NCBI GenBank assembly: GCA_041797745.1
Contig: JBHBZU010000047.1
Span: 1-64,000 of the forward strand
Source: UBA3871 sp041797745
GTDB taxonomy: Bacteria > Bacillota > Clostridia > Peptostreptococcales > Anaerovoracaceae
Length of the DNA stretch: 64,000 nt
Direction: 5' to 3'
Below the pieces are notes generated by a model. It was not told where the DNA came from and made no database searches. It saw only the letters and a list, made by a program, of their open reading frames with translations. This document shows positions 17,313 to 27,413 of this stretch, in pieces; position 1 is the first letter of the stretch, and every line of letters begins with the position of its first letter. Position numbers and translations under genes: made by a program.

Positions 17313-19316
17313 ATGGCAGATAATCAAAAGATAGCAGCTTTCACTGAAACCTTTCCGTTTCCTGCATGTACAGTAAATACTGAGGGAAAAGTTACAAGCG
17401 TTAGCCCTAAGATTACAGAAGTTTTTATATACGAGGATATTGAAGATAACGATATATTTATTCTTACGGGGGTAAAATACAAGGAACTTCTTTCTATGGA
17501 AGAAAGAACCACTCCTATGATTATTAATCGTAATGATAAGTTTTTCCGCATTTTAGCTTCTCCGGAAACCGAAGAAGAGGGTGCAGATTTAGTCGTTTAC
17601 TTTGTGGATGTTACTCTTCAGGAAACTCTAAAAAAGAAATACAATGATGAAAAGCCTTGTATTGTAATGATTAGCGTAGATAACTTCACAGAACTTATTA
17701 GCAGTAACAGTGAGGAAAGAAGATCTATTCTGACCAGCGAAATAGAACAGACCATTCGTCAGTATTGTTCCCGAATTACAGCGTCTATTACTAAGGTTAG
17801 GGAAGATAAGTATGTGGCTTTTATTGAAAATCAGCATTGTCAGAAAGCTATTGATAACAACTTCTCTATTTTGGAAAATGTGCGCAAAATTGAGAGCGAA
17901 TCCGACTTTCCTGTAACAATCAGTATCGGAATGGGTCGCGGAGGTAAGACCTTTGCGCAGATCGAGCAATATGCACAGGAAGCGCTGGATTTGGCGCTGG
18001 GTCGTGGCGGAGATCAGGCGGTAGTTAGAACTATCAGCAAAAATGAGTATTATGGCGGACGCTCTCAAGCCGTTGAAAAAACAAACAAGAGTAAGCCGAG
18101 GGTGGTAGCTCATGCATTGCAAAGGCTTATAGATGAGGCTTCCAAGGTAATTATCATGGGCCACAAAAATCCTGATATGGACTCATTCGGTGCAGCCATC
18201 GGTATGTTTAAATTTTCCGCATTAAGAGAAAAAGAAACACATATTGTGTTAAATTATTATAACGAAACCCTAACTGAAATTTATGAGCAGGCAAAGGAGT
18301 CTGAAGTCTATGACTTTATTTCCACCGAAAAGGCGCTGAATATCATAGATTCGGAAACTTTGCTTATTGTGGTGGATACACACAGACCATCTTATGTTGA
18401 AGCGCCGGAGCTTTTGAAAAAGACGGCAAATATAGCGGTTATCGACCATCATCGCAGGGCGGAAGATGCTATTAGCGGTTGCCTCATTCAATACATCGAA
18501 GCATATGCATCCTCTGCCTCTGAACTTATAGCAGAAATGTTACAGTATGTGGTGGACAAGAAGAAAGGCATATCCAAATTCGAGGCGGAAGCAATGCTGG
18601 CAGGTCTTACGGTAGACACCAACAGTTTTGCGGTTAAAACCGGAGTTAGAACCTTTGAGGCGGCGGCATGGCTTAGAAGATCGGGTGCGGACACTGCTAC
18701 GGTAAAGAGACTTTTCCAAATGAATTCTCAAGCCTTTATGCTAAGAGCTAAATGCGTTGCAAATGCCAGATTTTTGGCAGATGGAGCCATAGCAATCTCT
18801 ATTTTAGAGGGTAAGCATGTGGATGCCCAGATTTTAGACTCTCAGGCAGCGGATGAACTTTTGGATGTTAAGGGCGTCAAAGCCAGCTTCGTAGTCGGCA
18901 CCACTTCCACAGATAAAACGGTAATTTCCGCAAGATCTCTCGGGCAGCTCAATGTCCAGTTAATTATGGAGCAGCTTGGGGGAGGCGGACATTTAACTAC
19001 TGCGGGAGCGCAGGTGAATGTTGCGCCTGAAGAAGCGGTGGAACAGATTTTAGAGGTGCTTTTGGAAAAAGGTCACATTTCTCCTAAAGATTTGGGAATT
19101 GAAGAAACGTTCCAAGAAAAAGAAGCAGCTGACGCAGCCAAAGAAGAAGAGGGCGCCATTGCCAGAGGAAGTGAAGCTCTCGTTAAGAGTGCTGCGGAAA
19201 CTTTAGCAAAATTAAATGATGAAGAAGTGGCTGCTATTACCGAAGAACTTAAACAACATAGTAACCGTGATGAACTGATTAGAAAAGCGGCAGAAACGGA
19301 AAAATTAAATAAATAA
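17313..19316 (+). CDS. gdpP: GdpP-like DHH/DHHA1 cyclic-dinucleotide phosphodiesterase lacking membrane helices
   Basis: GdpP hydrolyses c-di-AMP. The order is PAS-like domain (about 5-100), degenerate GGDEF-like domain (about 110-245), DHH domain with metal ligands His284, Asp288, Asp290 and Asp378-His379-His380, and DHHA1 with GGGGH ending at His560. Usual GdpP starts with two transmembrane helices. This 667-residue form has none, and an in-frame TAA at 17283-17285 rules out a longer start. A charged, helical C-terminal extension of about 75 residues (590-667) is also unusual. The site AAGGAGA precedes the ATG. The order gdpP-rplI-dnaB is conserved in Firmicutes; the membrane gene yybS, often upstream, is absent. 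Confidence 0.88.
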   Translation: MADNQKIAAFTETFPFPACTVNTEGKVTSVSPKITEVFIYEDIEDNDIFILTGVKYKELLSMEERTTPMIINRNDKFFRILASPETEEEGADLVVYFVDVTLQETLKKKYNDEKPCIVMISVDNFTELISSNSEERRSILTSEIEQTIRQYCSRITASITKVREDKYVAFIENQHCQKAIDNNFSILENVRKIESESDFPVTISIGMGRGGKTFAQIEQYAQEALDLALGRGGDQAVVRTISKNEYYGGRSQAVEKTNKSKPRVVAHALQRLIDEASKVIIMGHKNPDMDSFGAAIGMFKFSALREKETHIVLNYYNETLTEIYEQAKESEVYDFISTEKALNIIDSETLLIVVDTHRPSYVEAPELLKKTANIAVIDHHRRAEDAISGCLIQYIEAYASSASELIAEMLQYVVDKKKGISKFEAEAMLAGLTVDTNSFAVKTGVRTFEAAAWLRRSGADTATVKRLFQMNSQAFMLRAKCVANARFLADGAIAISILEGKHVDAQILDSQAADELLDVKGVKASFVVGTTSTDKTVISARSLGQLNVQLIMEQLGGGGHLTTAGAQVNVAPEEAVEQILEVLLEKGHISPKDLGIEETFQEKEAADAAKEEEGAIARGSEALVKSAAETLAKLNDEEVAAITEELKQHSNRDELIRKAAETEKLNK

Positions 19317-19332
19317 AAAGGAGATTGGAAAG

Positions 19333-19779
19333 ATGATAGTAATTTTAGAAAAGGACGTAAAAGGAACAGGTAAGGCAGGAGATATAGTTAAAGTTTCTGA
19401 TGGATATGCACGCAACCTGCTCTTTCCGAAAGGCCTTGCTAAAGAAGCAACAGAGGGCAATGTTCGCACTCTTGAAAAGGCTAAGGAAGTAGCTGCTGAA
19501 AAGCTGGCTGCTGAAAAGGCTTTAGCAGAAGAAAAGGCGACTAAACTTGAAAAACTGGTAACTGAAATCAAAACTAAAGGTGGAGAGGGTGGCAGACTCT
19601 TTGGCTCCATTACTTCCAAGGATGTAGCGGATGCCATTGAAAAACAGCACCAAATTAAAATAGACAAGAAAACTATTGTTATGGACGGACCTATTAAAAA
19701 CGAGGGTGAATACGAGCTTGAAGTAAAGCTCTTCCAAGGAGTTAAAGGTGTGCTTAAGGTAAACGTAACTATTGCATAA
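19333..19779 (+). CDS. rplI: 50S ribosomal protein L9
   Basis: L9 binds 23S rRNA at the base of the L1 stalk and helps keep reading frame. The 148-residue protein has the N-terminal domain [21 protein letters not shown] with [12 protein letters not shown], a long Glu/Lys/Ala connecting helix and the C-terminal domain with [22 protein letters not shown] precedes the ATG, and the gene lies 16 bases after gdpP. Confidence 0.97.
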   Translation: MIVILEKDVKGTGKAGDIVKVSDGYARNLLFPKGLAKEATEGNVRTLEKAKEVAAEKLAAEKALAEEKATKLEKLVTEIKTKGGEGGRLFGSITSKDVADAIEKQHQIKIDKKTIVMDGPIKNEGEYELEVKLFQGVKGVLKVNVTIA

Positions 19780-19815
19780 AATCTTGCATAGACTATGAAT
19801 TAGCGAGGAAATATT

Positions 19816-21150
19816 ATGGCAGGAAGAATCCCACCACATAACGAAGATGCTGAAAAATCCGTTCTTGGAGCAGCAATGCTTAGCAAGGATGCGCTTTTAG
19901 ATGTTCTTGAAGTTGTAAAGGCAAGAGACTTTTATAATCAAATGCATAGAGAAATTTATTTGGCAATAAGCGAACTCCAGTTTCGAGCAGAGCCTGTAGA
20001 TACTATTACAGTATGCGAAGAACTGAAAAGGAGAAATGCCCTCGAAGTAGCAGGGGGAAGAGCTTATGTTGCTGAACTTACGGCGGAAGTTCCAAGTACA
20101 GCCAACGCCAAGGAATATGCAAAAATTGTGGCAGAGTGCGCCATTTTGCGAAGCCTGATTACGACATCCGACGATGTTGTGGATAAGTGTTACAAGGCAC
20201 AGATGGATACAGAGGCTATTTTAGATTATGCGGAAAGTGGCATTTTCGGAATTTCCCAGTCACGTCAATACAAAGATTTAACCAAACTTGAGGATGTGGT
20301 GCTCACCAATATCTCACTTATAGATGAGGCAGGCAAAAATAAAGGCGGAGTTATCGGAGTTCCATCGGGATTTAAGGATTTAGACGAAAAGTTAAACGGC
20401 TTTCAGAAATCCGACTTAGTTATTTTAGCGGCAAGACCTGCCATGGGGAAAACGGCTTTTGCCTTAAACGTTGCTCAACAGGCGGCTCTTAAGGGTAATG
20501 CAAATGTTATTATATTTTCCATGGAAATGTCCAAGGAACAGCTGGGAGAACGACTCTTATCCATGGAAGCAAGGATAGAGACAACTAAACTTAAAACGGG
20601 AGATCTCAATCCGAAAGATTGGGATGACTTGAATTTAGCTTGCGATACCTTGTCTAAAGCAAATATTTACATTGATGATACACCGGGTATCAGCATGATG
20701 GAAATAAAGAATAAATGCCGCAGATTGAAAGCGGAAAAGGGGCTGGATATGGTTATGTTAGACTATTTGCAGCTTATGACTACAGGTGGAAGAACGGAAT
20801 CAAGACAACAGGAGATTTCGACGCTTTCCAGAGGTTTAAAGCTCTTAGCCAGAGAGCTTGACTGTCCGGTACTGGTTCTTTCTCAGCTTTCCAGAGCGGT
20901 AGAATCCAGACCGGATCATCATCCTATGCTGGCAGATTTACGAGAATCGGGCTCTATTGAGCAGGACGCGGACATCGTACTGTTTCTTTACAGAGATGAT
21001 TATTATACTAAAGAAAATTCTCAAAAGCCGGGGGTTTGCGAGGTTATGATTGCAAAGCACAGACGCGGCTCCACGGGAACGGTAGAGCTTACATGGCTAG
21101 GAAAATATACTAAATTCGCCGATAAGGCTGGAGAGGCATATTTCGAATGA
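19816..21150 (+). CDS. dnaB: Replicative DNA helicase
   Basis: This is the hexameric helicase that unwinds DNA at the fork (called DnaC in Bacillus). The 444-residue protein has an N-terminal helical domain beginning PPHNEDAEKSVLGAAML, and a RecA-fold motor with Walker A RPAMGKT (207-213), Walker B MVMLDYLQLM, and the sensor region VLVLSQLSRAVESR. No intein is present. Its last bases overlap the start of the DnaD-family gene (ATGA), linking helicase and primosome functions. Confidence 0.97.
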   Translation: MAGRIPPHNEDAEKSVLGAAMLSKDALLDVLEVVKARDFYNQMHREIYLAISELQFRAEPVDTITVCEELKRRNALEVAGGRAYVAELTAEVPSTANAKEYAKIVAECAILRSLITTSDDVVDKCYKAQMDTEAILDYAESGIFGISQSRQYKDLTKLEDVVLTNISLIDEAGKNKGGVIGVPSGFKDLDEKLNGFQKSDLVILAARPAMGKTAFALNVAQQAALKGNANVIIFSMEMSKEQLGERLLSMEARIETTKLKTGDLNPKDWDDLNLACDTLSKANIYIDDTPGISMMEIKNKCRRLKAEKGLDMVMLDYLQLMTTGGRTESRQQEISTLSRGLKLLARELDCPVLVLSQLSRAVESRPDHHPMLADLRESGSIEQDADIVLFLYRDDYYTKENSQKPGVCEVMIAKHRRGSTGTVELTWLGKYTKFADKAGEAYFE

Positions 21151-22439
21151 TTTTCAAAAATGAGAAAACAACGAATTGGTATATCAAGGATACGCCGATT
21201 GAAAATATATTTATCAGCGAGTACATGGGTACTGCGCCGGGAGATTTTGTAAAGGTTTATCTGCTGGCACAGATGTACGCCAATATGGGTGAGTCTGCGG
21301 AGCCTCACATTTTTGCCGGTCAGCTCATGCTGGAGGAAGCAGATGTGGAGGAAGCTTGGGACTACTGGATTAAGGTGGGACTTGCAAAGAAAATTAATTG
21401 CGGTATCTACCCAAAGGATCGCTTTGACATTGAACTTATCAGCGGCAAGGAAGCCCTCTATTGTCCAAAAGAGGTACCTTTTAAGGAGGAACTTTCGAAA
21501 GAGGACGCCTCAAGGGAAAAGGAAGATGACTTCGAAGATTTGGTAGATCAGGAGCTATCGGAGCTTTTGTCAGAGGTGGAACGTATTCTGGGTCGACCTT
21601 TAAGCAGTACCGAAGCCCTGGCTATTTCTTCATGGTCTTCGGAATATGGTGCAAGCGTAGAACTTATCGTCTACGCCTACGGCTATTGTGTAAAGACTTT
21701 AGGGAAAGACAATGCTCGCTATGTGGAGGCTGTGGTTAAATCCTGGTCCCAAAAGGGTCTTAGCGATAGCGAAAAAATAGAAGAATATTTAGAAACCTGT
21801 GAACAGACAAGGTCGATTCAACGCCGTATTTTCAAAGCCCTTGGCTTTAATCGTAATGCTACGGAAGCGGAAGAAAAAATTATTAACAGGTGGCTTACCG
21901 GCGACGGCTTTGCACTGGAGGAAATTTTAGAGGCTTGCAATAAAACCAGCGGTATTTCAAATCCGAATATTAATTATGTGGATAAAGTGCTACAAAGCAA
22001 GCTCAAGGCAGGACAGGCAGGGACTTTGCCGGAAGATGTCAGTGAGCCGGTTTCTCAAGCAATGGTAGGAAAGTATTATGACTACTTGCGAGAGAAAAAT
22101 CATGAAGAAATTAACATTCGCATAGAAACACTTTGCAATAAGGTTCCAAAACTTAACGAGATTAGAAAAAATCTGCGTCGTATAGCGCCACAGATTACAC
22201 AGCAAATTATCAGAGGAAACAAGGCTGCGGTGGCAGAACTGAAAGAAGAAAAAGAAAAACTTCAAAAAGAGCAGACCGCAATTTTAACAAAACTAGGACA
22301 TCCTGAAGATTATTTGGAAGAGAAATATTTATGTGCTCTTTGCAAGGATACAGGATTTAGAGAAAATGGGGAGAAATGCTTATGCTTTGAAACAAGGCTA
22401 AGCGAAGCAAAAGAATGGCAAAAATCTTTAAGAAAATAA
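21147..22439 (+). CDS. DnaD-domain primosome protein ending in a DnaC-like zinc motif
   Basis: The 430-residue protein combines an N-terminal winged-helix region (about 20-90), two DnaD-like helical domains (about 135-205 and 215-285, with LSSTEALAISSW and YVEAVVKSW), and a C-terminal tail. The tail KLGHPEDYLEEKYLCALCKD followed by CLC holds Cys396, Cys399, Cys411 and Cys413. This is the N-terminal zinc signature of clostridial DnaC/DnaI helicase loaders, but the AAA+ ATPase domain that should follow is absent. The gene overlaps dnaB by 4 bases, which supports a role in helicase loading. The next gene starts 25 bases before its stop. Confidence 0.8.
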   Translation: MIFKNEKTTNWYIKDTPIENIFISEYMGTAPGDFVKVYLLAQMYANMGESAEPHIFAGQLMLEEADVEEAWDYWIKVGLAKKINCGIYPKDRFDIELISGKEALYCPKEVPFKEELSKEDASREKEDDFEDLVDQELSELLSEVERILGRPLSSTEALAISSWSSEYGASVELIVYAYGYCVKTLGKDNARYVEAVVKSWSQKGLSDSEKIEEYLETCEQTRSIQRRIFKALGFNRNATEAEEKIINRWLTGDGFALEEILEACNKTSGISNPNINYVDKVLQSKLKAGQAGTLPEDVSEPVSQAMVGKYYDYLREKNHEEINIRIETLCNKVPKLNEIRKNLRRIAPQITQQIIRGNKAAVAELKEEKEKLQKEQTAILTKLGHPEDYLEEKYLCALCKDTGFRENGEKCLCFETRLSEAKEWQKSLRK

Positions 22440-24805
22440 AAAATTTAATAGAGAAAAAGCCAACTGAAACTGAGGTAGGATTAACAGATTCTATTGATTT
22501 AAATATCAAGGAGGATTCATCCGCACCGAAAGTTGCAACGGAGGGGCAGAGACAGAGAAGAGAAGCGTTCATGGCAACGATTTCTAAAGGTCACGAGTTA
22601 CCTGAAGAGTATCAAGGTATCACCAAGGATTCCGCCAAGGAGCAAATTCGTTCTCATATACAAAATAGGATTCAGGGGATAGACAGTTATTCTGACGAAA
22701 TAGAAAAGATTGCACAGGAGAGAGAAAAAGCTCGTCAAGAGATGGCAAAGCGTAGAACGGAACGTCGCCGTCGCAGAGAGCAATCCAAAAATGAAAAAGC
22801 GGAAGAGCAGGCAGTTATTACGGAAAATGCCATCTTTGCTAAATTTGAGGAGCCAAAGACAAAAGACATACCATCTCCTGATATTGAACTGGAAATTCCA
22901 AGAGACACTGTTCAGTTAAATGTGCTTAAGCAAAAACTTGAGGAACTGGATACGCAGATTCAGCAAGAAGAAAAGCAGGGGCAGGAGGCAATTCCCCTGG
23001 ATGGTCAGATTTCCTTTAAGGATCTTGGCAAAAAAGATGAAAAGGTTGCTGCCGAGGCTACGGTAAATACTGAAAGGAAGCCTGAATACTTCATAGACAA
23101 GGTCATTGATACTGTTTTGAAAGCGGTAGCAATATTGAAGCTTTACCTGATTACAAAGCCTGTTGCTTTTATTAAGAAAACTTATGAAAACATAAATGAA
23201 ACCATTAAAACCAAATATCCGGATAAATTTCGTAAGATTGTGGTCAGAAGAAAGCAAAGAATGGAGCTTCTGAATATAAGAAGAAAGGCTTTCAACAAGA
23301 AAGTCGGAACTTTTTTACACAATCTTATTGAAAAAGAGAGACGCTTTTCCGATAAGATGGCACATTTCATCACCAGAGTAGATCATAAGCAGGATCAAAA
23401 TGCGGAAAAGGCGGAAAAAGCGATAAAAGAGGGTGTTGTTAAGGCGCACAGATGGCGTCACTGGCTGGATTTACATAAACGCGGAGTTCTCATGAGCTTT
23501 GCAACTTCCGTGGCGGCAGCGATTGTTATTGTAGCCGGAATCAACTGGATGACAGCCTATGAATATGCATATAACGGTAAGACACTGGGAGTCGTAAAGA
23601 ATCAAGAAGATGTTCTTGCTATTTTGGATGTGGTAAGTGAACAGCTTTCCAAAGAACACAATGCCGAAGTTTACATAAACAAAGACGAAGATATTAAATT
23701 TACTAAAGTTTGGAACTTTTTTGATGAAGTAGATTCAAAGGAAGAGGTTCTTAGATGTCTGACTTATATGAAAGATATGTCAGTTATCGGATATGCCATA
23801 AATGTTGAGGGCAAAAATATTGCTATCCTTGAATCTAAAACTGCCGCATGGGAAATTCTTGACGAGGTCAAGATGGCTTATATGCCGGCAAATAGTATGA
23901 CTCAGTATGAAGAGGTGGATTTTGCCGAAACCATAAAGATTGTTCCGGTAGAAACCAAGCTGGGTAAGCTGTATAGCCATAACGACGCGCTGTACAAGAT
24001 TTTGACAGGTGCAGAGGAAAGAAAAACGCATATTGTTCAGCCGGGAGAAACTTTCTCAAAAATTGCAGCCAACTATGGCATTTCCCAATCTGATCTTCAG
24101 GTTTCAAATCCTACGGTTCTACCGAACAGACTGTCTATCGGTCAGGAAATTCTGCTTACAAAGGCTATTCCTCTTTTGACTGTACAGACTGTGGAGATAA
24201 GCAAATACGTTGAATATATTCCGTTCCTTACTACTTATGAAGACAGCAATGCTCTTTACAAGAACGATACCTCTACCAAGGTAGCAGGACAGTTGGGTGA
24301 AAGAACTGTTACTTCCAAGGTTGTTAGAAATAACGGTGTGGAAGTAGCAAAGCTGGAGCTTGACTCGGCTATTACAAAGCAGCCGGTAAATGCTGTAATT
24401 ATAAGGGGAACTAAACCTCTTCCGGCTATGAAGGGAACAGGTAAATTCAAATATCCTGTATCCGGATTCAGACTTACTTCCAAATTCGGTCCAAGATGGG
24501 GAAGAATGCATAACGGTATAGACTTGGCTTGTCCATCAGGAACTCCAATAAGAGCTTCAGACGGAGGAACAGTTAAGTTTGCGGGATATTCCGGTTCCTA
24601 CGGTTATGTTGTTAAGATTGATCACGGCGGTGGCTATACGACTGTTTATGCACACTGCTCCAAGCTTTTTGTAAAAGTGGGACAGTCGGTATATCAGGGA
24701 CAGCATATTGCCAATGTAGGTTCAACAGGACGAAGCACAGGGGCACATTGCCATTTCGAAGTACAGTACTTCGGAACACCTAAGAATCCATTAAAATATT
24801 TATAA
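22415..24805 (+). CDS. Membrane-anchored M23 endopeptidase with LysM and G5 domains
   Basis: A 796-residue cell-wall hydrolase candidate. Residues 1-350 are highly charged (Lys/Glu/Arg) and probably cytoplasmic; one membrane helix follows (about 360-380). Outside are a spacer, a LysM domain (about 539-584, starting HIVQPGETFSKIA), a G5 domain (about 595-670) and an M23 peptidase with His699, Asp703 and HCH at 778-780, all metal ligands present. The enzyme should cut peptidoglycan peptide bridges. The start ATG at 22415 overlaps the previous gene and lacks a clear ribosome site; 22571 is an alternative. walRK follow, the system that controls such hydrolases in Firmicutes. Confidence 0.87.
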   Translation: MAKIFKKIKNLIEKKPTETEVGLTDSIDLNIKEDSSAPKVATEGQRQRREAFMATISKGHELPEEYQGITKDSAKEQIRSHIQNRIQGIDSYSDEIEKIAQEREKARQEMAKRRTERRRRREQSKNEKAEEQAVITENAIFAKFEEPKTKDIPSPDIELEIPRDTVQLNVLKQKLEELDTQIQQEEKQGQEAIPLDGQISFKDLGKKDEKVAAEATVNTERKPEYFIDKVIDTVLKAVAILKLYLITKPVAFIKKTYENINETIKTKYPDKFRKIVVRRKQRMELLNIRRKAFNKKVGTFLHNLIEKERRFSDKMAHFITRVDHKQDQNAEKAEKAIKEGVVKAHRWRHWLDLHKRGVLMSFATSVAAAIVIVAGINWMTAYEYAYNGKTLGVVKNQEDVLAILDVVSEQLSKEHNAEVYINKDEDIKFTKVWNFFDEVDSKEEVLRCLTYMKDMSVIGYAINVEGKNIAILESKTAAWEILDEVKMAYMPANSMTQYEEVDFAETIKIVPVETKLGKLYSHNDALYKILTGAEERKTHIVQPGETFSKIAANYGISQSDLQVSNPTVLPNRLSIGQEILLTKAIPLLTVQTVEISKYVEYIPFLTTYEDSNALYKNDTSTKVAGQLGERTVTSKVVRNNGVEVAKLELDSAITKQPVNAVIIRGTKPLPAMKGTGKFKYPVSGFRLTSKFGPRWGRMHNGIDLACPSGTPIRASDGGTVKFAGYSGSYGYVVKIDHGGGYTTVYAHCSKLFVKVGQSVYQGQHIANVGSTGRSTGAHCHFEVQYFGTPKNPLKYL

Positions 24806-24829
24806 AAATAAATGTGAAGGTGAAAAAAC

Positions 24830-25528
24830 ATGGATAAGAAAAAGATACTTATAATTGAAGACGAAAAAGCTATTTCCGACATTGTCAAGTTCAATCTTGA
24901 AAAAGAGGGCTATGAGGCAATTACAGCATATGACGGGCAAAGCGGGTACGAGCTGGCAATCAGCGAAAATCCGAGTCTGATACTTCTAGATGTAATGTTG
25001 CCTATCATGGATGGCTTTGCAGTTTGTAAAAAAGTTAGAGAAACCAGCCTTGTACCTATAATCATGGTTACTGCCAAGGAAGAAGAAATCGACAAGGTTG
25101 TGGGTTTAGAATTGGGGGCAGACGACTATATAACCAAGCCTTTCAGCATGAGAGAACTGATTGCCAGAATTAAGGCAAATATAAGAAGAACGGATTTTTC
25201 CGATTTGGCAAAGAGTACGCCGGCAGATATACAGACCTTTGGAAATTTGGAAATTGACATGAATCGTTTCGAAGTACGAAAAGAGGGTATAGCCCTGGAG
25301 TTGACTCAACGCGAATTTGAACTTCTAAAGTATCTGGCGCTGGCGGAGGGCAGAGTCTTTTCCAGAGAGCAGCTTCTTGAAGAAGTTTGGGGTTATGAGT
25401 ATTACGGAGATATCAGAACTGTAGACGTAACGGTTCGTCGCCTCAGAGAAAAGCTGGAGGACGATTCTTCCGACCCTAAATATATTATGACAAAGCGAGG
25501 AATAGGTTATTATTTCAGGAGGCCTTAA
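24830..25528 (+). CDS. walR: WalR (YycF)-type response regulator
   Basis: This 232-residue OmpR-family regulator has a receiver domain with phospho-acceptor Asp54 in LLDVMLPIMDG, Lys in the TKPFS motif, and a C-terminal winged helix ending in TVDVTVRRLREKLEDD and RGIGYYF. It forms a pair with the kinase gene 3 bases downstream. WalR controls cell-wall hydrolases in Firmicutes, and the gene directly upstream encodes an M23 hydrolase. The site GAAGGTG precedes the ATG. The name rests on sequence type and on the origin-proximal location; PhoB-like function cannot be fully excluded. Confidence 0.85.
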   Translation: MDKKKILIIEDEKAISDIVKFNLEKEGYEAITAYDGQSGYELAISENPSLILLDVMLPIMDGFAVCKKVRETSLVPIIMVTAKEEEIDKVVGLELGADDYITKPFSMRELIARIKANIRRTDFSDLAKSTPADIQTFGNLEIDMNRFEVRKEGIALELTQREFELLKYLALAEGRVFSREQLLEEVWGYEYYGDIRTVDVTVRRLREKLEDDSSDPKYIMTKRGIGYYFRRP

Positions 25529-25531
25529 TCA

Positions 25532-27379
25532 ATGATAAAATCTGCATTGGGCCGAAGTATCAGCGGGAAGCTGGTAATGGTATATGTACTTTTGGTATTT
25601 ATAGCCACTACCGTAATTGGCGTCTTTCTGACAAATCAGCTCGAAAAATATTATACCAATTCCATAAGAACCAATATCAAGAACATTGTAAACGAAGGAG
25701 CGCTAACTTCTTCGTTTGCTGCTTATGATAATTTGGCAGATCACAAAGAAGAAATTTCAGCCAGCATAAATTCCTGGGGCATAAGTCTAAATCAGGAACT
25801 TTATGTAGTAGACGATAAATTGAATATTATTGCTTCTACTGTGGATTCTAAAAACAAGACGGCTTTAGATATCCTCGATTGTGATGCCATCATTCTTTCC
25901 CTTACGGGTCAGGATGCGGAGTCATACAGTACCATATCCACTTCCAACATGAAGATAAACGTCATGAACGAAGTTTTTCCCATTGAAAATGACAGGGGAC
26001 ACGTATTGGGAGTTGTTTATGTAAGGGCAGATTTAAGCTCCATCAAAGATTCCGTTAAGGAAGCGGGATACATCTTTACAAGAGCAATGATTCTTGCTTT
26101 AGCAATTACAGTGGTTCTGGGTATATTTATTGCAAAGAGTATTACAGAGCCGATTAAAGACGTAACAGCCAAGGCTGAGCAGATGTCTGAGGGAGACTTT
26201 TCACAAGAAGTCAGTATCAATTCCGATGACGAAATCGGTCAACTGGCGAATATGTTCAATATTCTCCGAATAAAGCTAAATGAGACTCTTTCTCAAATTG
26301 AGAGCGAGAAGACGAAGCTGGAGGCGGTATTGCGCCAAATGGCAGACGCTCTGATTGCAGTAGATTTAGACGGTAATATAATTCATGCCAATCAAGCAGC
26401 ATGGTCGCTTCTCGGCTTCGACGGAGCTTACGTTCCAACGGAAAGAGAAGTGCCGTCCTATGACAGCCTCATTGCCGGCATTGACAAAAATTTATGTCTG
26501 GAAAAACTAAAAGCTAATTGTGAAAAGGAAGCTGCCAGCGAAGTTTTTGAATACGGCGGTGCAATTTATGCTGTAAGATATGATAGATATAGAGATGAAA
26601 CCGGAGGAGATATCGGTATTCTCATGATTATTCAGGATATTTCGGAGCGACAGAAGCTGGAAAATATGCAAATGGATTTCGTTGCCAATGTTTCACACGA
26701 GCTGAAAACACCTCTTACTACCATTAAAAGCTACACGGAAACTCTATTAGACGGTATAGTGGAGGATTCGGAAATGCAGCACCAGTTTTTAGAAATTATT
26801 GATACCGAAGCAGATCGCATGAATCGTTTGGTTAAAGAGTTGTTGCAGCTTTCCAGAATGGAAAACAATCAGGAAAAGTGGAGCATGAAAGAAACCAACA
26901 TGATTCCGCTTATAAAAAATGCAGTAACTAAAGTAGAACTTACCGCAAAGCAGAAAAATCAGCAATTAAATATTCTCTTCAATTCAAATGAGGCCTTACC
27001 TGTGGTTGCTGACAGAGACAAAATCGAGCAGGTGGTTTTAAATATCCTTTCCAATGCTATAAAATATACACAGGAGGGCGGCCGTATCGACGTAGACGCT
27101 ATAAGAAAAGACAGAACTGTTGAAATCGTCGTATTGGATAACGGAATCGGCATTCCTGAGAATGAAATTTCTCGCGTATTTGAAAGGTTCTTCCGAGTGG
27201 ATAAGGCAAGAAGCAGGGCTATGGGAGGAACAGGACTTGGTCTTTCCATAACAAAGCAGATTGTTGAGGAGCATGGCGGAGAAATAGCTATTGAAAGTAA
27301 GGAGGGGAGAGGAACCAAGGTGACAGTCACCTTGCCTTTGGCACCCTCTGTTTTACGTGGAGTACCCATTGGAGATTAG
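25532..27379 (+). CDS. walK: WalK (YycG)-type sensor histidine kinase
   Basis: This 615-residue membrane kinase has two membrane helices (about 13-33 and 185-203) enclosing an extracellular PAS-like sensor. A HAMP domain (about 204-257), a cytoplasmic PAS domain, the HisKA domain with His389 in NVSHELKTPLTTIKS, and HATPase_c with DNGIGIPE and GGTGLGLSI follow. This full order is the WalK layout. It would phosphorylate the adjacent WalR. The usual accessory genes walH and walI are not next to it; divIC, rnmV and rsmA follow instead. Confidence 0.87.
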   Translation: MIKSALGRSISGKLVMVYVLLVFIATTVIGVFLTNQLEKYYTNSIRTNIKNIVNEGALTSSFAAYDNLADHKEEISASINSWGISLNQELYVVDDKLNIIASTVDSKNKTALDILDCDAIILSLTGQDAESYSTISTSNMKINVMNEVFPIENDRGHVLGVVYVRADLSSIKDSVKEAGYIFTRAMILALAITVVLGIFIAKSITEPIKDVTAKAEQMSEGDFSQEVSINSDDEIGQLANMFNILRIKLNETLSQIESEKTKLEAVLRQMADALIAVDLDGNIIHANQAAWSLLGFDGAYVPTEREVPSYDSLIAGIDKNLCLEKLKANCEKEAASEVFEYGGAIYAVRYDRYRDETGGDIGILMIIQDISERQKLENMQMDFVANVSHELKTPLTTIKSYTETLLDGIVEDSEMQHQFLEIIDTEADRMNRLVKELLQLSRMENNQEKWSMKETNMIPLIKNAVTKVELTAKQKNQQLNILFNSNEALPVVADRDKIEQVVLNILSNAIKYTQEGGRIDVDAIRKDRTVEIVVLDNGIGIPENEISRVFERFFRVDKARSRAMGGTGLGLSITKQIVEEHGGEIAIESKEGRGTKVTVTLPLAPSVLRGVPIGD

Positions 27380-27413
27380 CTTTTGGTCAGTATTAAAAGA
27401 GGACATATGATAT

